Positions 46,901-57,800 of a DNA stretch of 64,000 bases are shown piece after piece. The stretch spans positions 251,902-315,901 of the forward strand of contig CANNZV010001182.1 in the NCBI GenBank assembly GCA_947561585.1, given 5' to 3'. The DNA is from Caprella mutica (Eukaryota > Arthropoda > Malacostraca > Amphipoda > Caprellidae). Within the stretch, counting starts at the first letter, position 1. Every line of letters starts with the position of its first letter. The notes beneath the pieces are model-generated. The model did not search any database, was not told where the DNA came from, and saw only the letters and a program-made list of their open reading frames with translations. Both the position numbers and the translations under genes were made by a program.

Positions 46901-48228
46901 TGATATGAACCTGCGCAATCCTTTTCCTTGGAATTTAATATACCTTGATTAATGGGAACTGCATAATCCGCAGCATTTAGCCTCTAAAATTCATCTGTTA
47001 GCCAAAGCTATTTTCCAGAGTGGACCCCAGTCTGCAAAGCATGCACAATCGCCAGTCTGTATTTCATGGTAAATTCAACCGACATGTCGGTGGAATTTTT
47101 TACCATTGTAAATAATATTCTTGCAAAGTCGGTGGATATTTAGCTATTTACCAGTCTGTATTTCATGGTAAATTCCACCGACATGTCGGTGGAATTTTTC
47201 CTCCTTCGAAAATAATATTTTGGCAAAGTCGGTGGATTTTTAGTTATTTAATCCTATGTTACCATTAATTTTGGTGGAAAAATGGGCAAAATGTTGGTGG
47301 ATCAGCCAAATTACTGGAAATTTATCATGGATTTTTTTCAGCTTTTTCAAAAAGTCAGTGGAATTTTGTGCACCAAACACAGACTGGGCTATTTATTCCT
47401 ATGTTACCATTAATTTTTGGTAGAAAAATGGGTAAAATGTTGGTGGATCAGCCAAATTACTGGAAATTTATGTTGGAATTTTTCATCTTTTTAAAAAAGT
47501 CAATGGAATTTTGTGCACCAGATACAGACTGGCGGGCTGAGTGAGTGACTGTGACAATCATCTCCAGATATTTAATTTTTGGGACAATTTCTCTCCAAAG
47601 ATTTTCAAATTTCTCACCAAAATGGCCAAAAATCTAAAATCTCAAAAATACTCTCTAATAATTACATGTAAACATAGGAATTAAAAAGAAAATTGTTGCT
47701 GAATAATTCAGGAGACTAATTTAAAGTCCTCAATAGTCACCGGATAAACTTCACAGCTTCATGCATATTTTGTAGACCCCAGATTGTATTTGGTAGTAAA
47801 TTCCAATGATATGTCAGCAGATATTCAATTTCTCTAATAAAAAAATTCCTACAATGTCGGAGGATATTTAGCCATAAATTCCTATAAATATTACCATTAC
47901 TTTTTGGAGGGGAAACTGGAAAAATGTTGGAGGACTAGACAAAATGATGAAAAATGTTGGCAGCTATTTCTCAGATTTTTGAAAAAGTCAGGAGTTTGGT
48001 GCACCAAATAGGTACAAACTCAGTTTGTCAAACTGTTACTGGGTTATGACTTATGGTTAAGCAGACAGGCATTGTATAGTATTTCTCACATCATCAATTT
48101 TTCAGAAAGAGAAACCCAATAGCTGTAGGTTCTATTTAAACTAAAAACTAACTAACTAACCTAGTTTAACTTCTATTTGAAATGAAATCTAAAAAGTCTA
48201 AAATTTCAAGCTAGAGGTTTCTTACCAT
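40964..48228 (-). CDS. LSM2: LSM2, U6 snRNA-associated Sm-like protein
   Basis: Coding exons on minus are 48228-48226 (ATG only, followed by GTAAGA), 42257-42190 (LFYSFFKSLIGKDVVVELKN), 41652-41562 (ICGTLHSVDQYLNIKLTDIS) and 41089-40964 (SIKNCFIRGSVVRYVQLPVD, ending STRQ, TAA at 40964-40966). They join in frame to 95 residues, the length I know for human LSM2. Sm1 is in exons 2-3, with the LNIKL RNA-contact loop; Sm2 contains CFIRGSVVRYV. LSM2 sits in the LSM1-7 ring (cytoplasmic decapping) and the LSM2-8 ring (nuclear, U6 3' oligo-U). The last three exons are near certain. The ATG exon is inferred from its perfect donor and the required phase. Intron 1 would be 5968 bp and filled with transposons. 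Confidence 0.9.
42367..43611 (-). mobile_element. Tc1/mariner-type element, copy 1
   Basis: 1245 bp with CAGGGTGGGGCGTAAGTTTG at one end and its complement at the other, flanked by TA (42365-42366 and 43612-43613). The minus strand carries a transposase with HTH pieces (STVWKCVKRFNERGDL pattern) and a DDD core (WSDEK; WPPCSPDVNP-type end). It is broken by a TAA in the HTH linker, an A8 run in place of an expected A7, a deletion of about 51 bp after VSET, and a shared TAG before the third catalytic Asp. It lies in LSM2 intron 1. Confidence 0.9.
44091..44246. mobile_element. CCAG-ended MITE in LSM2 intron 1
   Basis: 156 bp from CCAGTCTGAAAAG to CTTTTCAGACTGG with AAATAACATAGGAATTAA as the core. 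Flanking octamers GCAATAGC and GCAATACT match at six of eight. A fragment of a TTAA-family MITE lies just upstream (about 43925-43990). Confidence 0.6.
44735..46031 (+). mobile_element. Tc1/mariner-type element, copy 2 (inverted to copy 1)
   Basis: 1297 bp with TA on both sides and the same ends as copy 1. The transposase starts at 44889 (MSDKREAIIALHRAGKSDSV), includes the HTH and linker, then a frameshift (two bases lost in a KKK run near 45240), and an A6 run at WSDEK where A7 restores the frame. The middle block HTANVTQN is followed by the TAG shared with copy 1, then WPPCSPDVNPMDFSVW with the third Asp. Not autonomous. Located 1.1 kb from copy 1 in LSM2 intron 1. Confidence 0.9.
46400..46510 (+). 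pseudogene. THAP-domain remnant, copy 2
   Basis: MVVCAVYGCNEKRV then LIKLFRFSKTVGIRKK and TAG, matching the minus-strand remnant at 32447-32560 residue for residue except a few substitutions. It has an ATG start in place and the same stop in place of the expected Trp. Confidence 0.6.
46615..46758. mobile_element. 144-bp hAT-like MITE with 8-bp TSD and known empty site
   Basis: From CCAGACAGCAGGAACTGG to CATGTTCTGCAGACTGG, flanked by AATACAGC (46607-46614 and 46759-46766). The paralogous P-like copy reads GGCTGTATTCAGCATTG without interruption near 32320, which is the empty site. Confidence 0.95.
47052..47532. mobile_element. TCGGTGGA word family MITE, interrupted by a sibling
   Basis: From CCAGTCTGTATTTCATGG to CCAGATACAGACTGG. 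It contains ACCGACATGTCGGTGGAATT, the core TTCCTATGTTACCATTAATT and TTGGTGGATCAGCC. It is split at 47151 by a sibling from the same family. Without it, about 226 bp remain. Confidence 0.8.
47151..47397. mobile_element. TCGGTGGA word family MITE with 8-bp TSD, inside a sibling
   Basis: 247 bp, CCAGTCTGTATTTCATGG to CCAAACACAGACTGG, with perfect TSD GCTATTTA (47143-47150 and 47398-47405). The word GTCGGTGGA and variants occur about eight times. Confidence 0.9.
47778..48015. mobile_element. TTGGAGGA word family MITE
   Basis: CCAGATTGTATTTGGTAG at the left, ATATTACCATTACTTTTTGG in the middle and CACCAAATAGGTACAAACT at the right. Same family as 11681 and 32849. Right end slightly rearranged. Confidence 0.6.
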
Positions 48229-48847
48229 CGCAAGATGAGTGAATTGCTAACTAAATATTATCAAGATATAGTAATTCAGTACTTTAGCTATGGAAGCCTA
48301 AGACTCTCTTTCAAAACCTTAAGTTAGTTGAATTAGATCGAAAAAATAAACAATTTCACAACACATAACTAAGTAGATATTTCAGTGCTTCAAATTTTGT
48401 ACCCATTCTGAAAACTTTCATTATGGTATCAACTTAGATGATACTTGTCATAGTTTATTGGAAAACTCTAGTTGAGATATATTTGAGTTACATTTTAAAT
48501 TATGAAATATTTATATGAACTTTGAACATTGATTGAAGGTTTTTATTGTTTAAATCAATGATGCTAATGTTTCTTATCCTTTTGCTACAAATCAGATCGA
48601 TTTTGATAGCATGTTTTAAATAATACTTTTGAAGATTTTGATAATAAAAAATCAACAGTAGCCGTCCTATACCTACTTCCAGGTTGCTAATTTTCTAATT
48701 AAAATGAGGATTTCCAAAAAATTCAGGTTTTCAAAAATTGCGGGATTTCAAAAAATGTGGGATTTCAAAAATTGAATGATCTAAAAAAAGGCTAATCACA
48801 AAAAATACGGGATTTCAAGAAATTTGGCATTGCTATATATTTTTTGA
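48229..48847. other. LSM2 5' flank
   Basis: Upstream of the inferred ATG exon. Holds a TTAA-MITE fragment at about 48520-48700 and imperfect repeats of GGGATTTCAAAAA at 48710-48835. No clear TATA or initiator element could be assigned. The LINE begins at 48860, so any promoter is confined to about 600 bp. Confidence 0.35.
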
Positions 48848-49580
48848 TATCTATCATTTCTTCTTCTTCTTCTTTCTTCAGTTTTATGAGGATATCGGTC
48901 CTAACAGGGACCATGTACCTCAAGTCTGTGGGGTTCAGTTTTCTGAAAAATAAAAGCAGAGTTTAGTAATAATTCATATATATCTATATGTTTCTTTTTA
49001 TATGGCTATTCAACCTAGATTTAATTACCGATGTCTTAAAATATTTTCCCTTTTAGTGAATGATTAGTAAATTAGCTACCCCACTAGTAGCTTTCAACCT
49101 ATAAAAATGTAAAATGCGGAGGCTGGAACATGAAGACCTGGTTGAGACCCGATTGCCATCGCTTCGCCTGGACAACCACGAAGCGCCTCAAAAGAGATCC
49201 AGACTGGTACTTCAATTACTGGACAAGGGAACTCTAGGTGATAATTTACATCTTATATTCAATCCACCAATTCATGCACCCACTACTCTGGTGGACAGTC
49301 ATACTAAAGGGACCTCAACATTTACTTATTTTACTATTTGAGATAACAAAATACCTTCCGAATCAAATTTACAGATATTATTCGAGAAGAAAAGGCATTC
49401 TGCACTCATGAGACCTTTCTTATTTTTTAAAAATTTGATATGCATTTAGTGGTTAATTTTGTTGCGTTAGTATTAATTATTGGTGTGATGAAATTACTCC
49501 CTATCCAAGGTAGAGAACTTTAGTAGTTGGCTAGAAGAAGAAACACATATATACATGTAGATTGTTAAAAGTTGCATCAG

Positions 49581-51270
49581 TTATAAATCTTTTAGTCTAT
49601 TTGTCTTTAGAAGAAATTGGGCTATATAGGATAATATTTTTTTCTGAGTTGAGGTGTCAAAATTACCACCTCCTAATAAATTTTTGATAGTCATGGGAAC
49701 ATTTAATTCACTCATATTAAAATAAAGATCAGTCCTTATATTAGAATAATTAGGACACGTGAGTAAGAAATGATCAATAGTTTCTTCTAATCCACAATCA
49801 CAAAGGCTACAATCCCTCATTCCAAATCTATTTAGGTGATAGTTCAAACCAATGTGACCAATTCTGAATTTGGCAAGTGCTGTTTCGATGGATCTAACAG
49901 GATGGGAAGACCATGGCCAGAACGAGACATCAGCTTTTATCTTTTGAATGTGCTTACCTTTATCTGTTATTAATATTTGGTCATACCACCATTCCTGCCA
50001 GACATCTAGCAGTCTCCCCTGAGATAATCTACTCTTCTCCTTCTTACAAATGGGAGATTCTGTGATGAAAGAGAGTCTATGAGCTGCCTTTGCAGACTCA
50101 TCTGCCAATTCATTTCCAACAATACCCGAGTGACCTGGGATAAATTGGATTACTACACGATATCTGAAATTTAGTTCAAGCAAAATATTCTGTATACTGA
50201 ACACAAGATTCAAGTGAGTCTTTGGTGTTTTATTGAGAATTAAGTACAAGCCTGACTGGGAATCTGAGTAAATTACCACTCCTTTGTTTGCATGATGTAC
50301 ATTGAGAAGTAGGTATTCTAAAGCCTTATATATTGCAAATAGTTCTGCCCCAATGATTGATATTGTTGGATTGAGTTTCCAACCTTCATATTTATAATGT
50401 TCAGAGGTACAAACTATCAATGCAGCAGATGTGGAATTCTCAGCTTCCCAGATCACAGACCCATCAGTATATATTTCAATATAATCTTTATATTCATTCA
50501 TTTGCAGGTCCTTGAACAGTGACAAAATTAATTGATTTGAAATATTTCTTTTACTAACTACAGCATCAAGTACTGGTTTAATAAAAAAAAGAAGATTTAT
50601 CCACGGAGGGACAGGTGATATTAGGACTGTGAATTCAGGCTGGGGAGCTGGAAATTGCAGTTCCATAAGGAGTTGCATGCTCCTAACTATCATAGGTGGT
50701 AATCTAATTGTTGAAGACCAGGCTTTTTGATATGATCTGCTGATAGGGTTAAAAAGATCATTAGTGACAGGTAATGTTTTGGGCAGTTCCGATATTCTAA
50801 AATAGTTTTTTAAAAGAATTTGTTTTCTATGTAAGTTCAGTGGTGAAACATTGCTTTCTACCTCTATAGATGTAATTGGGGAGGTTTTTCTGGCACCAAT
50901 TGCCAATCTCAAACAACAATTCTGTATTTTATTCAATTTTTCTAGATTAGTCTTAGATGCTGTCATATAAAAAACTGAGCCGTAATCAAAAATACTTCGG
51001 ATAAGTGTCTTATATAATCTAAGAAGTATTTCTCGATCGGCCCCCCAATTATGATTGGAGATATATTTCAGAATGCTCATTTTGGATAAACTTTTATTTG
51101 CAATGTATTTCAAATGTGGGCTCCAAGTGAGTCTTGGTTTATCTAAGATAATACCCAAGTACTTAAATTGAGACACAAATTCAATAGGATGATGTTCTAT
51201 TTTTATTATTGGATCAGTAACAGATTTTAGAGTGAATATCATTGCTTTGGTTTTTGAAGGATTCAGAGCA
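49581..51270 (-). pseudogene. LINE ORF2, C-terminal part (RT end, RNase H, zinc knuckle)
   Basis: Continues the RT of 59153-61269 in the same frame once the LTR element and one TSD copy are removed. It contains the block FKYLGIILDKPRLTW, then RNase H with YTDGS, GAELFAI, YSDSQSG and IPGHSGIVGNELAD (D-E-D-D/H set all present), then a CSLCDCGLEETIDHFLLTC finger. It ends at 49581. Whole ORF2 would be about 1268 residues, normal for an I-type element. Confidence 0.85.
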
Positions 51271-51275
51271 AATCC

Positions 51276-51625
51276 TGTAGCTGCGACTAGCAGCTAATAT
51301 GAGGGCAGGAAAAGTCTGTCTTCTGTCCGCATATATTTCGTTAGTTTTCTGGAAAAGATTCCAGTATAAAAATTCTAATCCATAAAATGTTATAAAAAGG
51401 TTACCTAGATTAAAACTTTATTATTAAAACAATTTCTAAAACTTATAAAGGAATTAAAAACAGGAACATGACTGAACCAACTTACGACTATAATTTGTCC
51501 TTGGAACAGGCGTGTGCCGGCAGCGCAGTATGAAAGAGAACTAAAAATATAAAATTGATCTCCGAACACAACTTTTAAAAACGAGTGTTTCGTGAATGCA
51601 AAATAAAATTAACTTGCGCAGCACA
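51276..51625 (-). repeat. 3' LTR of the BEL/Pao element
   Basis: Starts TGTGCTGCGCAAG and ends GCAGCTACA on minus (TG...CA). It contains AATAATAAAG as a candidate poly(A) signal and TTCAGTCATG, which could be an initiator. Confidence 0.9.
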
Positions 51626-51849
51626 CTCCCTACCTGACTCTCTAAACTGAGAGTCACATTATCAGTAATTCAAAATTTACTAGTAAAAATCAGAACATAG
51701 ACAACCTATACTAAAATCAAAACCTAATTAAATCGTTCATAGGACAAGCTACCAATGGGAAAAAACTAAAAACAGTAGCCATCATTAATTTTACACAACC
51801 AAACTCATACATAAATGACCTCTAATGGACAAAATACTCTGGTCAATCT

Positions 51850-54800
51850 CTAATCAATGCCTATCAGCAGGACGAGTTCATGAATCGGTCTTTCATATAT
51901 CTTGTCACCGATTCTCAGCTTGACGCTCCTCACCATCTTGTCCTCACTGAGCTTGACCTCGCTCACAATGCCTGTGGGCCATCTATTGCGAGGAGTGTTC
52001 TTGACACGCAGAAGTACGATATCTCCCTGCTCAATGTTACGTTTTGGTTTCTTCCATTTTCTTCTCTGTGATAGAGTCTGAAGATACTGGGACCGCCACC
52101 TGATCCAAAACTGGTCAGCCAAGTATTGCACGCGACGCCACCTCCTCCTGCCATACTGAAGTATATCCTCTTCCGTAAACTTCTCTAGAGGTGGCGGGTT
52201 AGGGTCGTCTTTAAGGGTCATCAGACAATTTGGGGTGATTGGAGCGCCATCATTTGGGTCAGGAGAAACACAGTACAACGGAGTAGAGTTTACTATCGCA
52301 GCAGCTTCTTGAAGGAGAGTAACCATTTCATCTCTCGAAAGAGAACTGCCTCTCGTCTGCTGCAAAGTACCCTCCAAAACCCTTCTTACTGAGCCAATTT
52401 TACGCTCCCAAGCGCCTCCAAAGTGACTGGAGGCGGGAGGATTCAGTAACCACTCACACTGATGAGAAGCCGCAACTGAACGGACCACGCCAAAGTCCAC
52501 ATGAGTCTGAGCCTGATTAATAGCTCCTATGAAATTACTTCCATGGTCACTTCGTATTCTCTTGCAGGTGCTACGCAATGCAAAGAACCTTCTGAGGCCG
52601 TTAACAAATGAAGGGGTGTCCATGGACGACAACGGTTCTAAGTGAACGCCTCTAGTAACGAGGCACGTAAGCAGCAACACATACATCTTCTTGGTTGCGC
52701 TCCGTCTGCGGGTATTTACTCCGTCGTGTACTAGTAGAGGACCAAAGACGTCCAAACCCACGTTGGTGAATGGGGGAGTCCTTTCCAACCGATCACATGG
52801 CAGATCAGCCATCAATTGCTCGCATGGTTTACCTCTCAAACGTCTGCAAGTCACACAATCCTTCAACAGCTCTCTTAAGATCCTACGTCCATTTTCAAGG
52901 TGATACCCCTTCTCACGTATGCACCCATGGGTCACGTGGCGCCCTTGATGGCCAATGGAGTGGTGTAGGTGCCTTATCAAAAGAGAGCTTATGGGGTGTT
53001 TGGCAGGAACGAACACGGGATGTGCGACATCGAAGGGAGTGGCGTTCTTAAGTCGTCCACCCACTCTGATCAGACCTATGGAATCAAGAAAGGGAGACAG
53101 ATTACCAATGCAATGATTATCAGGTATAAAAGAGCCGTTTACTAGTAAATCAAAGGCTTCCGGATAACTCTCTCTTTGCGCAACAATCAATAAACGGTCA
53201 ATTGGGTTAATTTCAATGGATATCGGATTCCTATCAATATTCCTAAAACATCTCTCAATGAAGCTCATTATAAGGTTGGTCACTTTCACCAAGAATAGCC
53301 AACTGCTAGTTCTTTCTGCAGCGTCCGTCAAAGGCGATCTTTCACTAGCCAACGCGGCCGTTCGCAGAGATACCTTCTCCTTCACCTCCTCGGGCAGCTC
53401 CATTTCCGAGAAGACTCCACATTCAAAGCTTCGTGGCTCGGAGCACTTTATGAACTCTGGACCCACAAACCAGCGACTCCTAGACAACGACAATGGGTCT
53501 GAAGGTCGGGTGGCAATATCCGCGGGATTGTCTTCACTGGGAACATATTGCCATAGAGCTGCCGGGGCAACCTTGTTGATGGATTCCACTCTGCGAGTTA
53601 CATATCGAGAAAATCGTCTGGTAGAGTTATTCAGATACCCAAGAACAACTTTACTGTCTGTGTGATAAGTCACGCTCTCCAATTCGAAGTTCTTCTCCCT
53701 GATGACGTCGCAAGCTAAGATCGATCCCTGAAGAGCGGCGCACAGTTCCAGGCGAGGGACCGACGTTGCAGCTCGGGGTGCAACTCGAGACATGGAGGTC
53801 ACGAAAGCCACCTTAGTTTCTCGCAGAATATTGAACGAAACCAAGTATATAACCGCACCTATGGCTTCTATTGAGGCATCCGTAAATACATGTAGAGTTC
53901 TCTGAACTACTTCGCCAAAATCTGCAGATACAAAGCATCTAGGAATAGAAAGAAGGTGAGCTTGCTTGAGTGACAATCTCCAATCATTCCACAGCGGAAG
54001 GTACGCAGAAGGAAGGGGACAGTCATAGTCGACTCTACGTGAACATCCACCAGCAACATCCATGGAGAGAAAGGCCCTCCTCTGGATCAAACGTCCAGTC
54101 AAGATCACCGGGGCCGCCACACCGATAGGGTCGAAATAAGAATTCACAACAGAGAGAACTCCCCTTCGAGTGAATGGCGCTTCAGGAACATCTGCTATTG
54201 CAACGAAAGAATCAGATGCTAAGTCCCACACGACACCGAGGGTTCTCTGAGGTAGAGAATAGTCAAAATCCATTTGCTTCCGATTATTGGCCACGTCGTC
54301 AGGTGAAAAAGAGCGTAGTACTCTGCTGTCAGATGCAGAGAACTTATGGACATTGATCCCGAACTCAGTCAACAACCTCTTAGTCGACATCAACAACTTT
54401 ACTCCATCCTCAACTGCATCTACACTGGTCACTCCGTCATCAACGTAGAAAGAATGCAGAACGAACTCAACAGTCTTCTCGACGTCGGGTAATGAAGAAT
54501 TCAATGCTGCGTACCGCAACCCAAAAGATGCAACTGCAGGCGAGGAGCTCGCGCCGAATATGTGCACTCGCGCACGGTAGGGGACCAAAATTTTATCAGG
54601 GTCATTACTATCGAACCAAAAAAATCTTAAATAGTCCTTCATGCTTTCGTCCAGGTAAAAGTTATAAAACATGTGCTCCACATCACAAGTGAGGCCTATC
54701 AACCCCCTTCGAAATCGTAGTAGCACTGCTCTCAACTGGTTCGTCATGTGCGGGCCAGTCATGAGCTCCTTGTTCAAACAAGTCCCCTTGAAGCAGGCAG

Positions 54801-57800
54801 CAGCGTCGAAGACCAATCTTGTTTTTTTCTTCTTAGCCTGTGTTACCGGAAAAAGGGGAAGATACCAGACCTTTCCACATTCCCTTGGAATGACTTCGGA
54901 ATCAGGAATGCGTTCAATATGCTGCTTCTCCAGATTTTGCTTCATGCTATTCAAGCACTGATCAAGCTTCTCCGGGGATCTCTTCAGCCGCTCCAAGGCC
55001 AATTTAGTCCGGTGAAACACTGGTATTCTGTTGTCGGGCATAGTGACGTTGGCACGCCTAAATGGAAGTGGCATGACCAGATGACCATCAACTACCCTGA
55101 CGTGTTCTCTCATGGTCTCCATGAACAACTTCTCATCCTGAGACAGATCCACATTCTCATCGTCACCATATTCCTTGAATACATCAGCTTGCGGGCTACA
55201 AATCTTCGTACGTAGTACCTTCATGCTTGAGTTCGAAGAGTCGCTCACAGAGGCTGAACCCACAAGTGCCCAACCCAAAGGAGTTTCATGAACAAAAGGA
55301 GGATACGTACCATAGCACCTGGTTCTCATTATCTCCCCGGAGTCCGCTCCGATCAATAGGAGAACTGGCGCAGCCCTTGCACAATCCGGAAATTTGCCTT
55401 TGAACTGTACGAGATGTGGGTGCATTCCAACGATGTCTGATGTCGCAACTTCATCTCTCGAGTCCGGAATGAAGGGATTCGTGAAGACCCTCGGAATCTT
55501 GTACCACACGCTCCGATGTATACCACAGACATGAAGCTCGTCGATACTTACTCCCGGCACATCAGTCTCCAATCCACTCAAAGTTCTCAATGAGTAGGTT
55601 TGAGGAATTCCTTGCAAATCCAAAAGATCAAGCACACTAGGATCAATAAATGAGGTGCTACTCTGCTCATCTAGAATGGCGTATCCGGTTACAATTTTGT
55701 CGGAGGTCGGGTGCTTGATGTATACTAACACAGTCTTCGAGCATATTTTGTCAGCAACACGACGCACCTGTGAGCAGAGGGCTTTCAATTGCCCAGATTT
55801 GTTTCTCTTGTTTGAGTTGTTATCATGTAGAATGGTCAGATGATTGTTGCCACACTCATCGCACTTGTTGTGGGAGGGACAGTTCCTGGCGACGTGATCA
55901 CCAAGACACCTGAAGCACAATCCATGACTCCAAATGAGATTTTTCCTTTCTTGAGATGACATGCTAATAAACTTTCTACATGATGAAAGTTTATGCTTTC
56001 CAGATTCGTGTAAAGGGCATAAAGAGAATTCAATAGGAGGCCGCGGGACATGACCTTCAAGCTCGCGACCGGAAACAGAAGACCGGGAAGACTCCTGCAT
56101 GCTCTCTGCTACTTGTGAATGCAGCACTTTAACGGATCTCCTAATCTTATGATCCACAATGGTTTCACCAAAGAAGTCATCACTGATCTCTGAGTATACC
56201 TCCTGAAGAAACCCGACAAAAACTCCAAGAGAGGGGTTTCTCCCACCATTGTTAATCTTCGATTTTATTCCATAAGAGCGCCACCTGAGTCTGAGTTTTT
56301 CAGGCAACTTCATCCATAATCTCTGCATACCCTCAGACTCATTATATTTGGCAAGCTCTGGATAGTGCTGCACTTTGAGATGGATCAATCTACAGAGATC
56401 AATCAATCTGCCGAGTTCTTCCCTCTGCTCTGAATCTCGCAGAGGGGCCAGATCCTCCACTCTCCTATCTATGTAGCGAGAACTTAGAATTGCTGACCCA
56501 TAACGCTCATTCAATATATTCCACACCAAATCGACAGTCGCATCGCTGATATCATATGAGGAGGCCTCGACATAATCTTGAATGATGCTATGTGGAGCCC
56601 CCGATGTGTGGCACATCATAATCTGGAGCTTCTCAAATGGGGAAAGAACCACATCCTGCATACGGGTCTTCAACAAACTGCTCCAAGTTTTATAGTTGTC
56701 TGCACTTCCCGAATATGGCGATTTGGGGATATGGAAGAGCTGCTGTTTAAGCAAATAGTTAGCAGCTACATCTGGCTGGCCCAACTGTACCATTCCACTC
56801 CCTACCATAGCTTCGCTAAACTGTCGAGGGCGGGCTCTGTGGAAGGGGGCACTGTTGAGAGGGGCACTGTGAAGAGGGGCACTGTGAAGAGGGGCACTGT
56901 GAAGAGGGGCACTGTGAAGAGGGGCACTGTGAAGAGGGGCACTGTGAAGAGGGGCACTGTGAAGAGGGGCACTGTGAAGAGGGGCACTGTGAAGAGGGGC
57001 ACTGTGAAGAGGGGCACTGTGGAGAGGGGCACTGTGGAGAGGGGCTCTGTGGAGAGGGGCACTGTGGAGAGGGGCACTGTGGAGAGGGGCACTGTGGAGA
57101 GGGGCACTGTGGAGAGGGGCACTGTGGAGAGGGGCACTGTGGAGAGGGGCACTGTGGAGAGGGGCACTGTGGAGAGGGGCACTGTGGAGAGGGGCACTGT
57201 GAAGAGGGGCACTGTGGAGAGGGGCACTGTGGAGAGGGGCACTGTGGAGAGGGGTACTGTGGAGAGGGGCACTGTGGAGAGGGGCACTGTGGAGAGGGGC
57301 ACTGTGGAGAGGGGCACAGTAGAGAGGGGCACTGTGGAGAGGGGCACTGTGAAGAGGGGCACTGTGAAGAGGGGCACTGTGGAGAGGGGCACTGTGGAGA
57401 GGGGCACTGTGGAGAGGGGCACTGTGGAGAGGGGCACTGTGGAGAGGGGCACTGTGTAGAGGGGCACTGTGTAGAGGGGCACTGTGTAGAGGGGCACTGT
57501 GTAGAGGGGCACTGTGTAGAGGGGCACCTTGGAGAGGGACGTCCCGGGATGAAACACTGTGGGTTACCCTCGAAAAGAGCGTACTCCAGTTCACCATCCC
57601 ACGAGGAGGCTCAGATACTGCAACAGCTAGGTTGCCCGTATTGCCCCAGGTTGATGGAAGAGAACACACAATCTCCCCACACGCTTCAGCTCCACGGGTC
57701 AAATGGGGCACTGCCTCAGACGATGAAACCTGCTCCGTCTCAGTCACCGCCATCACAAATGAGGTGTATCCGCGCAGTTTATTTCCAATTCCTGCACTCT

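Larger units (their letters stand above)
46267..46947 (+). mobile_element. P-like non-autonomous element, copy 2
   Basis: Relative of 32132-32702 in opposite orientation. It begins CAAGGTATGCTACGCCTTGG, which corresponds to an inner repeat of copy 1, so its outer left end is missing or rearranged. It ends TTTAATATACCTTG. The 8-bp flanks do not match. It contains a THAP remnant (46405-46510) and is interrupted by the 144-bp MITE at 46615-46758. Confidence 0.7.

Noticed and set aside
48860..48945. Exon-like minus frame (KLNPTDLRYMVPVRTD) with a T-rich CAG acceptor
   Set aside because: It lies at the extreme 3' end of the LINE defined by the 12-bp TSD, so it is better explained as LINE 3' UTR.
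49114..49341. Open frames on the plus strand in the LINE 3' UTR
   Set aside because: They are antisense to the LINE, have no recognisable motif and lie between the ORF2 stop and the GAA-type tail.
56836..57525. CRISPR-like array
   Set aside because: Units abut directly with no spacers, and the array codes in frame inside a retrotransposon in a eukaryotic context.
56578..57557. Long open frames on both strands over the BEL/Pao array (293 codons plus, 251 codons minus in another frame)
   Set aside because: They are produced by the 15-bp repeat, which is open in nearly all frames; the biological frame is the one continuous with Gag-Pol.
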